A stretch of DNA of 64,000 bases from Salvia splendens (Eukaryota > Streptophyta > Magnoliopsida > Lamiales > Lamiaceae): NCBI RefSeq assembly GCF_004379255.2, contig NC_056039.1, forward strand, positions 28,223,883 to 28,287,882. The letters run 5' to 3'. The translations under genes and the position numbers were made by a program. This document shows positions 35,583 to 46,819 of the stretch, piece by piece. Under the pieces are notes generated by a model, which did no database searches, was not told the origin of the DNA, and was given only the letters and a program-made list of their open reading frames with translations. The number at the start of each line of letters is the position of its first letter. Position 1 is the stretch's first letter.

Positions 35583-35662
35583 TCAATAGTATTAAGCATC
35601 TCAAGTTGATTGAAAGCAGGATTTTGATATGAAATTGCAAAGTTGAGTGAGTGTTGTGTGTG

Positions 35663-38223
35663 TCAGTGGACAGGGCATTGATCAACTTTGATACCGGGCG
35701 CGGTGGGGCAGTTGGCCAAGGGGCAGTGATCGTCGATGGGCAAGCCCCACCAGCTAGGCCCGGCGATGTCATAATACTGCAAGGTGAAGTAGCAGAGCGT
35801 CCCCATGAAGGCCACCCCGACGTCAAGGCCAGCCGAGAGGATGTAGTTGTGCCGAGCCCACCACCCCTTGAATCTCCGGTACACCACCAAGTTGAAGATG
35901 ATCCCCACTGCAAACCACGACACGCTGTTCACAGCTTTGGCTACCGGCATCCCCATTGTCCCTGACAGAATGAGGGGCATGTTGATGCAGCTGATCCATC
36001 TCTTCTCGGGGTACTTGCGTGCAAAGTACCACACGGGGACGGGCGCCACCAGCCCCAACAGGAAGAAGTAGTTCATCTCCGGGTACAGCCCTAGCTTCCC
36101 GAACATGCGGAGGGGCCCCACCACGCCCCAGATTATGGAAGCGTTGTAGAAGACATCGTCCAACGGGCAGGTCCACGGACTGCCTAAAGGTAGCTTTGTT
36201 TCGTCGCAGATGTATTCTATGGAGGTGAGGAGCCACCAGGCCGTGCCGAAGCTCACTAAGGAAGTGATCACCGTCCCCACGAGCTGAACCACAAACATCG
36301 ATTTTGGAGGGATTTTCATGTAGTGGCCGAGCTTGAAATCCGAGAGGAACGTAATGGCCTGCGACATGCTTATGGTGCTGTAGGTCTTGAAGACAATGTT
36401 GGCTAGAGGCTTTCCCGGGTACATGTAGCCGATGATCATCTCGGAGATCACATTCAGCCCTGCTGTCTGTTCAAAACAATTTGCAATGAGGTTGGTGTTG
36501 GTGTTGGGAGTATTTATCTATACATGAAATGCAACAATATTAATTGTGTAGGAACCTGGTTTGTTGTGGCTGCAATGACACCCACAGGAAGGGTGAAAAC
36601 CAAGGCCAACGCGATAGCCAACGCTACGCCCCAGTAAGGGAGTTGTAGTTGCCTTCCGAAGCCTTCGCAGGCAAGCATGGACACCGCAAGAACCACCATC
36701 AGGAGGCCATGGAACCACCATTGAGGGACAGGTTCATAGTTCTTCCTCATCAACCTAGTGTGTATGTCTCCGAACTTGTCGTGAAATGAGGCCTTGGTCT
36801 GCCGCCAGATTGTTCTGCAACGAGGCCATAGTTAGCTTGAAGACCGTTATAGCTTCAACAGTTTGAATTTATTCTTACCTTCCATGGAAGAGCGCTACAT
36901 GCGATATAGTAGATGCCATGACAGCGAAGCTGAGACCGTAGATCAATACGAAGAAGATGCTGAGGTTAACCTTGCTGTAACTAGCATATCCCTGACTGTT
37001 GAACTCAAAAGTTTTCTCATCCAGGATTGCTGATATGTTGTATGGTGCTCCGGTTGCATCAAAGACATGTGCGGATATGATGGGGAATCGCTTTGCGTTG
37101 TAGAGGTTGTTCCAATAGGCTATTGGCATCACGATATACACAATCAGTACGAAGCCAACCATCAAGTTGATTATAGCAAAGCCAGGGGTTGCCAGAGGGC
37201 TGCCTACAAAAGCTGCAATGGTCGACCAATCAAGGGCGATCGAGCCGAGTCCCAAGCCTTTAATCCCTCCTCCTAACTGATGTGCTGTTACGGAATCTTT
37301 CCATATCCAGCAAACAAAGGAGAGCGCGGTGATGGATGGGAACAAATAGTTGGGGATTATGTAATAACAGAAGCTCGAAACAGAGACCGCGGTGAAGAAT
37401 TGGAGGCGCGTGAGGCCTCCTTTTCGCCTGACTTCAACCTCATGCAATGCTCTGAAGAGAGACACTTGAATGAGGTTGGAAGGCCACCACATGTAGGGGG
37501 AATCCACCAGAAATTTCCGGAAAATTCCAGCCCAGCCATACCCTAGAAGCTGCATCAGCATCAACAAGCATAGTTCAAAGAGTGAAACAACAAACAACAT
37601 AAGGTAAGGTATGACTTGGTATAGGTACCTACCTGTGTGCTGTGTGTGAGTAGCATAGCTGCCACGGGGTCGATTTTGCGATGATAAAACGCCTTCACGA
37701 TAGTGATGAGGTTGACTGCATAGACACTCGTAGCGCCTGTGTTGGCGAATATGGTGATGAGGCAATGCTCCTTTAAGTTGAAGGGCCCTGGATTCATTGT
37801 GAAGGACCATTTTGTCCCGGGAATCTTGAATGCCTTGGTTGGCAGAGTTGCAGCCATGAGCTTCCCGACCGGGAGGACTAAAATCTGAACGGATACAGAC
37901 GTTACAGAGAGCGCGTTCTGGCGATAGACGAAGAACTGGTTCAAGAATGCCAGAGCTGCACATGATATCATCCCCAACACCCATGTCCGAAACGTCAGAC
38001 ATGGCAGCGTAGGATCATCCGTTATCGCTACTGTTAGCCGCACTTCCTCAACCGGAGAGTCGTTCACCTCCTCTGCGCAAAACTTGACACCATCAATATG
38101 CATATGCAGGTGAACACATACTTAGAAAACCAAGAACAATGAAAAGTATGTACCGATTGTATCGACAGGCTTCTTGGGATCATACGACATAGACATAGCG
38201 TTGCTCGCTGCAGCAGACTCCAT
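35663..38223 (-). CDS. Oligopeptide transporter, OPT family (PT clade)
   Basis: Five exons: 38223-38154, 38072-37633, 37549-36879, 36814-36556, 36466-35663. The frame is open for 747 residues, the normal length. The hallmark NPG (about 117-119, in NPGPFNLKEH) and a KIPPR-like motif (KIPPKSM, about 528) are both present. Many hydrophobic segments predict 12 or more membrane spans, e.g. TWVLGMISCAALAFLNQFFV and IIWGVVGPLRMFG. The C-terminus is Cys/Pro-rich (PLANCPTAPGIKVDQCPVH), as in plant OPT1/5/9-type proteins. These are proton-coupled importers of small peptides or peptide-like and metal-chelate substrates at the plasma membrane. The substrate cannot be read from sequence. The start at 38223 gives a short cytosolic N-terminus before EEVRLTVAITDDP. 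Confidence 0.94.
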
Positions 38224-38351
38224 CTACGGAAACAAGAAGCAAGAATTTCCAGAAACAACAAAAGAGGTGCAGTTTTGAGACAAATCTACATTCCAGTCTA
38301 TTGTTTATAACCTTTCTGTTTGGCTGGTTTCCTCTGCTGAGTGAATAAATA

Positions 38352-38360
38352 ATTTTTATA
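38352..38360 (-). promoter_or_regulatory. Probable TATA box of the oligopeptide transporter gene
   Basis: TATAAAAAT on the minus strand, about 130 bp upstream of the ATG at 38223. The spacing fits a leader of about 100 nt. Confidence 0.4.
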
Positions 38361-38681
38361 AAGGTTACGACATGAACAAGATGATACGAAGAAACTGGCG
38401 CTGTCATTTTCTTTAGTATCAAGTCACACCTACACTACCAACTGGACATAGGTTCCTTAAAACACTTTCTTTTGTTCAATACCCAAAAATCACTATGCCA
38501 TTTATTCATGTCTTGATTCCTATATCTTGCTCACTTCAAAAAGGTTTCTTTTGAAAAAGATGACTCATTCTAACATTTGGTTTTATTACATTAAAATAAT
38601 TAAATACTTAGTTTAGTTATATTACATTTATCTGATGGTACTATTTGAATTTCTGCTCATTCATTGTAACCGCAAAATAAT

Positions 38682-38898
38682 TACTCCCTCTGTTTCACTC
38701 AAGATGGTCACATTCTTGAATGCCACGAGATTTTAGGAAGTGTTATTAGGTAGAATAAAGTATAGAGGAAAAAGGTAGTTGAATATTTTAATAACCAGAG
38801 AGGAGAGTATAGGTTATTTCTAAAATTGGAAAGTGACCATCTTGATTGGGACAAATAAAAAAGGAAAAGTGATCATCTTGAATGAGACGGAGGGAGTA
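38682..38898. mobile_element. Stowaway-like MITE
   Basis: About 217 bp. Left end TACTCCCTCTGTTTCACTC, right end its inverted match GAATGAGACGGAGGGAGTA. The match extends inward (AAGATGGTCAC against GTGATCATCTT). TA at both borders. No ORF. Confidence 0.75.
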
Positions 38899-39079
38899 CT
38901 ATTTTCATTTGTTGATGAAAATTGAGAAAATTACATTTAATACTCAAACTATTGATATTGTAACGAAAAATTTTCCGAACTATGCATGATTAAATCGAAA
39001 AAAATACTATCAGAAACTCACAAATACATCACAATCTTCAATATGCGTCACATGTCCGGAATTTTTAGTGGTTCAATAA

Positions 39080-40940
39080 GGTCATCCACAATAGGAATAG
39101 TCCAGCAATAGCCCAGCAATAGCCCAGCCACATACTATCCACATCATTATTAACAAATATATACAAAATGAAATAATTAAAAATCACACAATATACGGAA
39201 TTAAATTTACGACACAAAAACGAGAAAATTCGCTAATATTAATAAAATATAAAAAGTACATTAATTAAAAAAAATTACATAATTAAAAAAAACTAATGGC
39301 GGTCAATCCTCCGTGCCCATAACTCTTCAATTAAATCCTTTTGGAGTCGAATATGAGCCGCCGTTTGGCGCATGTCGGCGTGTGCTTGTAAGAGGCCGGC
39401 TTCATCGTGAGGTACCCCACTCCGTACGTTGAGGGCGGCCACGCCGTGGCTTGGACCGGCTTCATTATCGTCGTTGACCCAATTGGTCAGTTCGCCACCT
39501 TCATCTTCGACAATCATGTTGTGCATGATAATACATGCGTACATGATATCAGCAATGCATTGGACATCCCACAAACGCGTTGGACCCTTAATTGCCGCCC
39601 ATCGAGACTGGAGCACACCAAATGCGCGCTCCACGTCCTTGCGCGCCGACTCCTGCCGTGCCGCAAAGTAGGCCTTCTTCGCATCTCCTGGGCATCAGAT
39701 CGTCTTCACAAAGACGGGCCACCTAGGGTATATCCCATCCGCCAAGTAGTAGCCCATATCATGTTGGTTGCCGTTGGCGACAAAACTGATGGCCGGACCG
39801 ACGCCCTGACACTGCTCGTTGAAAAGTGGCGACGAGTTGAGGACGTTGAGGTCGTTGTTCGAACCAGCTATCCCAAAATACGCGTGCCAAATCCAAAGCC
39901 GGTAATCAGCTACGGCCTCCAGGATCATCGTGGGATTCTTTCCCTTGTAGCCGGACGTGTAGAACCCCTTCCAGGCTGCGGGACAGTTCTTCCAGTCCCA
40001 ATGCATACAATCTATGATGCCTAACATACCCGGGAACCCATGCTGACTCCCGTGCATCCGCAACAGATCTTGGCAGTCTTCGGGGGTAGGCTTTCGCAGA
40101 TACTGATCACCGAATACTTCTATCACTCCCAGACAGAAATTCTTCAGACATTGCAAGGCAGTCGTCTCACCGATGTGGAGATACTCGTCCCACATGTCTG
40201 CCGCGCCTCCGTAGGTCAACTGCCGGATTGCCGCAGTGCACTTTTGAATAGGTGTGTGGCCGGGTCTGCCAGACGCATCGTGTCTGAAGCGGAAATACAG
40301 ATATCGAGACTCCAAAGCGTTGACAATACGCATAAACAGGTTCCTGGTCATCCTAAAACGACGCCTGAAAAGGTTGGCGTTGAACCGAGGCTCCTGTGCG
40401 AAGTAGTCTTCGTATAGGCGCTGATGTGCAGCTACGTGATCCCGATCAATCACACTGCGGCGGTGGACCACTGGGGGAGGTCGAGGTATCGCCGGCTGCA
40501 AGGCCCTTTCCATCCATTGGTTTATCGCGTTGGTCGTATAGGCGTCCAACGCCTCGGCCATTCGACGTTCGTACTCCTCAGCATCCCCTCCGCTACCACC
40601 ACTACTACCACCAGCATTACTCATTTTGCGTTGTTGATCTTGAACAGAAATTAAGATAGAGAGAGTACTCGTTAAAACAAGTGGTGTGAATGAAAATGAC
40701 GAACAAAGCGCGTATATATAGTGTTTCGAAAAAAAAATTTATTTTTTCGCGCTAGGCGGTGCGCTGGGCGATCCGGGCGCTGCAATAGCGCCGAACGGAC
40801 CGCCCAGCGCCACATAACCGCCCAGCGCTGCGCGGTTTCTCTCTCCACTCAGCCGCTGGGCGGCTGCAATAGACCGCCCAGCGAACCGCCCAGCGCCGGC
40901 GCTCGGCTGGGCGGTCGCTGGGCGCCTATTGTGGATGGTC
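39080..40940 (-). mobile_element. PIF/Harbinger element carrying only a transposase
   Basis: 1861 bp with TAA target duplications (39077-39079 and 40941-40943). Inverted termini GGTCATCCACAATAGG and CCTATTGTGGATGGTC match at 14 of 16 positions. It encodes one long transposase frame (39293-40624) and no ORF1. The promoter side (40621-40740, containing ACTCGTTAAAACAAGTGG and a TATATATA box) is nearly identical to the upstream region of ORF1 in the element at 7922-9774, and the AT-rich left arm is shared too. Outer arms are built from 'gcgccgggcggt'-like words that form extended subterminal inverted repeats. Confidence 0.88.
39293..40624 (-). pseudogene. PIF/Harbinger DDE transposase with one in-frame stop
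   Basis: A frame of 444 codons opening MSNAGGSSGGSGGDAEEYER. All three catalytic acidic residues are visible: Asp205 in IIDCMHWDW, Asp258 in GSNNDLNVL and Glu332 in DVERAFGVL. The helix-turn-helix-like N-terminal part (RRRFRMTRNLFMRIVNALE) and the conserved GYKGKNPTMILEAVADY segment are present. The only lesion I see is a TGA at 39695-39697, between VFVKTI and CPGDAKKAYFAARQESARKD. The frame is unchanged on both sides and ends IEELWARRIDRH. The enzyme family cuts and pastes DNA at 3-bp TWA targets. Without readthrough this copy would lose the catalytic Glu. Confidence 0.88.
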
Positions 40941-41433
40941 TAAGTCTAAATTATAGCCCCAATTTCGGAATTGACAAGGTTGCAAGTTGGGATATATGAT
41001 TATCATTGATATAAATATATAGTTCGAAAATAATCAAAAGATAAATAATTAAGGTGCCGAACTGTAATTTTCCCCGAGAATATTTTAACGTCTTGCTCAA
41101 CTTACTTACCTTGGCCGGGAAATTGATACTACTTACTAACCTAGGAAAGTATATATAATTACATCATAAATTTGATTGACGTATTAGTGTCCAGTGTCCT
41201 CTAGCAACTTAGCTTTTGCCTTAATTCTATACAAAGGTATAATCTTTTAATAATATTAAGACAGGACGAGTGGCCATACTCTACTACCTTGAGAGAGATG
41301 GAGTATTAATTTATTAATACAGTAAATATTAACTATTCATAAAATAATTACTCATAAATATATTAATTTAAATTATCATAATATTAATACAAAATTGTAT
41401 GTGTAATTTTTTTTTGCCAACTTCACTAACCAA

Positions 41434-41683
41434 TACTCCCTCCGTCCGCCATTAGGAGTCTCATTTCTTGGCGGCACGAATTTTAAAAAATGTTAAAAAA
41501 AGTGGGTGAAAAAAAGTTTGTGGAATATGGGTCTCACTTGTATATATAGTATTAGTTTTTAAATGAAATATGAGTGAAATGAGTTAGTGGAATGTAGAAC
41601 CCTATTAAAAGTGAACCGGGACTCCTATTTGCGGACAGACTAAAATGGAAAAACGGGACTCCTATTCGCGGACGGAGGGAGTA
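41434..41683. mobile_element. Stowaway-like MITE
   Basis: About 250 bp. Left TACTCCCTCCGTCCGCCATT, right CGCGGACGGAGGGAGTA. The right arm contains a partial duplication (CGGGACTCCTATT occurs at about 41618 and 41654). TA borders, no coding capacity. Confidence 0.75.
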
Positions 41684-43331
41684 TTTTGTATAAACTTTTT
41701 TTTTTCGAAAACTGTTTGATTTAAAATAATTTTATAATTAAAATATGCAAAAAGGAAATGAATACATCCCTATATATATATATATATATATATTTATAAA
41801 TTTAGATTTCGTAACATATATGTTTTTATCATTTCATAAAATAATTCACAATATAAAATAGGTATAAGAAGAAAATTAAGTGGCTTGTGCAGTCCACAAG
41901 ATTGATACTAGTTATATTAAATAGTTAATTTAATGGAAAATGCATAAACTTGGGTTTCTCTGCCCATATATAAATACAAATGTGGTGATTTCATCAAACC
42001 ATACATGCATTAAAAGAGAGAAACGAATCCTTAGTAGAGTTGCACCACTCAATCGAAGAGAGTTCAAGGTAAGTTTTCAATCCTATTATGTTTGTGGTTA
42101 ATTACGTAAAATACATATTATTCAAAGATCCTATATTATTTATATTTAATTATGTTTTCTTGAATACAAAAAAGAAATTAATTTCCTACAGTTAGAACAA
42201 ATACTACCACGAATTAATTTTGTTCGTTTTAGGGGAAATATAATTTATCCCTTTGAAATTCCGTCGCATGAGTGGATGAAGTTCCTACTGCCCACAACTC
42301 CTTTCCCATAACCTTCTTGTTTTATTGCACTTTATTGTTGTGACCACAAAACCATGAGGGCGAACCCAATTTCTGGATTTTTATGTAGCATAAGTTCAGT
42401 TATTTCAATCTATTTTACGCAAATAATTTTAGAATTCGTGGATATATGGAATAATACATAGTAAGGATAATGTCATGAGATCTTTTGCAGATTGATAACT
42501 TTTTTTAGACTATATTGTTTGGTTATTACATCAGCCTCAAGTGTCAAGAACTTGGAGGTTACATTTTTTTAAAAGTTGGAGATAAAAGATATAATGAACT
42601 TGTTAATAATTTAAAGAAGATAGATAAAGAATTACAGAAAAGATGCTACTTAAATACTTAATTTTACAAAACTAATGAATAACACGAGAAAGGTTAAGTC
42701 CTCTAATATATCATTATGTTTTATCACACTAATAAAATTGTGGAAGGAATTAAAATTTGTTTGTTGGGAATGAATCTGCATTTCTTTTTCTATTTCTTTG
42801 GGCTACTGTATTCATGATTGATGCTATATTGTAATATTATGTATTTAAGATGATTAGTCTTTTTTTTTTGGTCTTATAAAAGTTATATGGCCATTCTTGG
42901 TATGATGAAATTGAAAAAATTATAATAGTCATTTTTATTTTTATTTCATTCATTTTGCTTAGATACAATAACATTTACTCGCATATTTCATTCTTACTTG
43001 GATACAGTTGACCTTTACTCGCACTTTTAGGTATTTACATTTCACTTGGATGCATAAGTCATATCGCATCCGATATTAATTAAATTATAATTGTAAATAA
43101 TAAATCTAATTGAGATTTCATAAGTTCCAATTGAAATCCGGTTTGAATTTAGAAATTTACACAATCTAATTAAAACTATTATTAACTCCTAAACAAATAG
43201 TACTAATAATATAAAAACTCCTAAATAATTGCCACCGCCCGCGGCCGGCCGGGATATTCCCCCAATCAGAAATTAGAAGGAATATTTTATGTAATCACGA
43301 AGGTAAAAGATATTTTAAATAACGTAATTAA
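41684..43331. other. AT-rich intergenic DNA with a possible orphan promoter and first exon
   Basis: A (TA)11 microsatellite lies at 41771-41792. TATATAAATA at 41967-41976 is followed about 90 bp later by a textbook donor, AAG|GTAAGT (exon end 42068). This looks like a promoter and 5' untranslated exon, but no downstream coding exon is recognised before the transposon cluster at 43332. The remaining DNA shows nothing I can name. Confidence 0.35.
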
Positions 43332-43907
43332 GGGCATCCGCAACGCGTCTCGTTGCGGTCCCTATCTCGTCTCAGAGAGACGAGACAACAGCAAGACGGC
43401 ATTACGGGAACCGTCTCGTCCCCAGCCCGTCCCCATCCCATCGCGTGTCTCGTCGCGGAGTGGCCGTCCGCGAGACAGCTCACCACGCGCGTTGGCGACG
43501 TGTCGAGCTGTGGTTCATCCGTGACGCCCACTCGCCGGCCCGCGAGTGGGCGTCGTTTATTTCAGTTGAAAATGTATTTTTTTTTAAATTCAGAAAAAAT
43601 TCGAAAAATAAAAAAATCCCAAAATTATACTAGCGGTTTATAGCCATTTTTTGTAAATTTTTATTATTTATTATTTTTTTAAGCCCCCCAATCACTTCTA
43701 TAAATATCAAATCATTCCCACAAATTAATCCACCATAAAATTAATCTATTCTCATTCAAACATTCTACATTCATCATCTCAAAATATTATTCTTCTCCCA
43801 AATTTAATTCATTCATGGATCCATTTGAGCAAATGCGTCGAATAAAAAAATCAAACACCCTGAATTTTCAAGTACCGTTGGAATCCACAGACTAAAAGTA
43901 TTCTTGA
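43332..43907. mobile_element. Left end of a GGGCATCCGCAACGC-type Harbinger-like element, truncated
   Basis: Begins after TAA with GGGCATCCGCAACGCGTCTC, a terminus style related to the element at 45090. A GC-rich arm is followed by an AT-rich 5' leader and a short reading start at 43815 (MDPFEQMRRIKK) that soon stops. No right terminus is found; the MITE at 43908 starts immediately after. Confidence 0.5.
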
Positions 43908-44399
43908 GAGCATCCACAATGGCGGCGAGCGAACCGACTAGCCGATCTCCGGTGCTCGCCGGTTCACTCGCCGAACCATTCTAACCGGCGAGCGCCATTT
44001 CGGCGAAAAAATCGGCGAGCGCACGGCGATCCGCGAGCGTTGGGCGATGCGCTCGCCGGTCCGCTCACAGCCATTGTGGGTTCCGGACCGGCGAGCGATT
44101 TTTTTTTATGTAATTTTTTTTATTATGTAATTTTTTAAATGTACTTTTTTAATTTAAATAAAATTATTGGATTTTCCCGTATATGTGTCGTCAATTTAAT
44201 TCCGTATTTTGTGTGATTTCAATTATTCAGCTTATATAATTTTGAGTGATGTGGCTAGGCTATTGCTAGGCTATTGATGGGCTATTTGCTTGTCCTGATG
44301 ATGTGCCAGAAAGATTTTTAGTGTTAATGATGTGGCAGGAGGAGTTTGTGGTTAGGCTATGGCTGGGCTATTGCTGGGCGAAAGCCACTGTGGATGCTC
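43908..44399. mobile_element. Harbinger-derived MITE
   Basis: 492 bp. Inverted termini GAGCATCCACAATGGC and GCCACTGTGGATGCTC. The arms match the outer parts of the element at 7922-9774: 'gcgagcg' words on one side, and TTCCGTATTTTGTGTGAT plus 'ggctattgctgggc' words on the other. No coding sequence remains. The flanking triplets (TGA and CTA) do not match cleanly. Confidence 0.75.
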
Positions 44400-45089
44400 C
44401 TAATGCCCAACTTTATATCTCAAAATAAGATTAATAGGCCCAGTTTCAGTTGTGTAGTTTAATGGTCAAGGGCCTAGTGCGTTCATGCACGGCTCTTTAA
44501 TAGGGACTTAATTAGTTAATTGTTGCTATTACTAAGAGAATGAAATAAAATATGAATCGGATATATAGCTTTGGGAGAGTGATCCATTGCTAACTCACTT
44601 TCTAGTTGCTAACTATAACTAATTTAAGATCATAGGGTTTTAAAATTTTAGTGGTATAAAATTTGCCACGTATAATTTTTATTTTTATTAATTAAATCGA
44701 AAAAGAAAAAAAAAACTATACCAAGTTAGGGTTTTGGATGAAAATTTCAATACAGTGTTTTGAAAATATCAACACAATGCTTTGAGAATGTCAACAGATT
44801 GCTGATGTCAATATATTGCTTTAAGAATGACATTCTACATGTATTATATTGACATATTTTATATACTATGTTGATATTTGTTGTACTACGGAAAAATTGA
44901 ATTTTTTTTTCAAATTTTGACATCGGAACATATGCAAGTGAGATCTCGTTAGAATCCTTATAAAATTATCTTTAATTTGATATATGTTGTGCGAAAAAAT
45001 AATTTAAATCGAGAAAGTTATATGCATTTTAAAGTTATGTGATATTTTTCAAAAGTTAGTTACAATTAATTTATTGTAAATTGACCTTA

Positions 45090-45899
45090 GAGCATCTGTA
45101 ACGCAAGGGGCCGGGCCGCATCTCGCGAGTCCCGGCCCGTCCCGAGCGTTGCACGGAGGAGAGTCACGGCCCAGGCCCGTCCCGGGGCCGCGTTCCCGGC
45201 CTATCGCGCGTCCCGCATCCCGGCCTGGGACGGCGTTGCACGGTGACGGGCCGCAACTGTAGAGTCCCGGCCCAGCGTTACACGCTCCTCGGGCCGGGCC
45301 GCAACCAATTTTTTTTTTTTAATTCGAAAATTTTTTCTATAAATACTACTCCATTTTCATACACATTCAACTTCATATTCAACTTCAAATCTCTTCCTAA
45401 AATTCGAAAAAATGCCTCCACGTCAAAGAATATTCGAAGATCAAATGTCCCGGTCGTTAGCAGAGGCGCTACCGGCAATCCAAGAAGAAATGTCATGGCC
45501 TTCCTCACGACATCCGCAATGTCATGGCCCGTTCAGCTGCGATGCGCCAAGAGGAACAACACACTCGCCTCCAAGCCGATCTAATTGAAGAAATTTGGAC
45601 TCGCACCAATGTTTTCCAGAATTGACATTATGCTTTTATGTATTTTATTTTCAGTTTTAAAATTTCTATGTTGTAATTTTGCAGTATTCGATGAAATTAA
45701 ATTTTCCTTGTTATAAATTTCCAGCGTTTTTTATTTTACGAGTTAAATAGGTTGGAGTTGTGAATAGTGTCATTTATTAGTTGCGGCCCGGGCCGCAACC
45801 TGCAGGGTTACAGCAGTTGGGGCCTGGGCCGCAACTGTAGAGGAATGATGACGTGGAGGGGACTTGGGGCCGGAAATGGGGACGGGGTTAATGATGCCC
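45090..45899 (+). mobile_element. Harbinger deletion derivative nested in the Mutator-like element
   Basis: 810 bp flanked by TTA (45087-45089 and 45900-45902). Left terminus GAGCATCTGTAACGC, right terminus GGTTAATGATGCCC (inverted GGGCATCATTAACC). GC-rich arms of 'gggccgggccgc' words surround a TATA-containing leader and a remnant transposase reading. Confidence 0.75.
45412..45625 (+). pseudogene. Transposase remnant (start fused to extreme C-terminus)
   Basis: Starts MPPRQRIFEDQMSRSLAEAL; after a frameshift near 45500 it reads HDIRNVMARSAMRQEEQHTR and LQADLIEEIWTRTNVFQN before a stop. The ending closely resembles the C-terminus of the transposase at 39293-40624 (HIRLQKDLIEELWARRIDRH). The catalytic core is deleted. 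Confidence 0.65.
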
Positions 45900-46048
45900 T
45901 TAATACCCTTATTGACGTTTTTTGTTGATCGTATTGACATTTCGTGACTCATGATCTAGGCCATTGATTTAAATATCTAAGGGCTATTATTTAATTATAG
46001 TTAGCAATTAAGTATTGAGTTAGCAATATAACACTCCACATAGCTTCA

Positions 46049-46331
46049 GTGGGTTCGTTATAATGTTAACTTTTCTTAAATTGTTAACTTACTAACTCAT
46101 CAACGTAGTGTATTAAAAATGTCAACACAATCACATTAAAATGTCACATATTTGTATTGACATTTTAATAAACTGTGTTGATATATAAATATTAATGTCA
46201 AAACAATGTATTAAAATATCAGCTTAAGTTTATGTTAACATTTCATTATCATCCATTGTATTTTTAACTCACTACGTTGATAAGTTAGCAAGTTAAGCAA
46301 CTTAAGAAAAATTAGCAACGGATCACACCCT
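46049..46331. mobile_element. Short Mutator-like MITE
   Basis: About 283 bp with long imperfect inverted termini of about 60 bp: left GTTAACTTTTCTTAAATTG ... ACTCATCAACGTAGTG, right CACTACGTTGATAAGTTAGC ... AAATTAGCAACGGATCACAC. The outer sequence is related to the termini of the 44574 element. It starts 3 bp after that element's target duplication. No clear duplication of its own. Confidence 0.55.
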
Positions 46332-46819
46332 TAGCTTAAGTTATCTCATTTTATTATGTCCAATTCGACTTGTTTTAACTTTGACCAAGATAACGAAATA
46401 GCCGACTGAAAAACACACAGGGAGAAAAAAAACAGTTCTTAATTTTTTTAATAAGGATACAATTAGACTCAAATATTACATTAGCTCATCAGATGATTCA
46501 GTTTACAAGCTAGTAGGTTAATGAATTTCTTTCTAAAGGTGTGTTTGGTTACTTTTTATTTGCAAGAAAATGGGCTTTTCTAGTTTTGTGGATAGTTTTT
46601 TCCACTTGTTTATTGTTGGATATAGTTTGTGGCTTACAGAAATTTGTTAACAAAGTATATTTGGTTCAAGTATGTATTTATAAGAAAAACAATGGTGAAA
46701 GACGTTTTTAACCCCCTTTTAAGCTTTTGAGCAATGACATAAAGTGTTACTTATCAAAATATTAAAATGAATAGCAAAATATTATGTTAGTCATGACATG
46801 AAAGTGTTACATAAGTATC

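Larger units (their letters stand above)
44574..46037. mobile_element. Mutator-like non-autonomous element (with nested Harbinger derivative)
   Basis: Long inverted termini: left GTGATCCATTGCTAACTCAC with GTTGCTAACTATAACTAA inside, right (inverted) GTTATATTGCTAACTCAA with ATTGCTAACTATAATTAA. Flanks ATATAGCTT (44564-44572) and ACATAGCTT (46038-46046) form a 9-bp target duplication with one change, as expected for Mutator-like elements. Host-derived coding sequence is absent. The interior is occupied by the Harbinger derivative at 45090-45899. Confidence 0.7.

Noticed and set aside
45243..45584. 113-codon plus-strand ORF in the nested Harbinger derivative
   Set aside because: Runs from the GC-rich terminal arm into the leader in a frame different from the transposase remnant; no domain.
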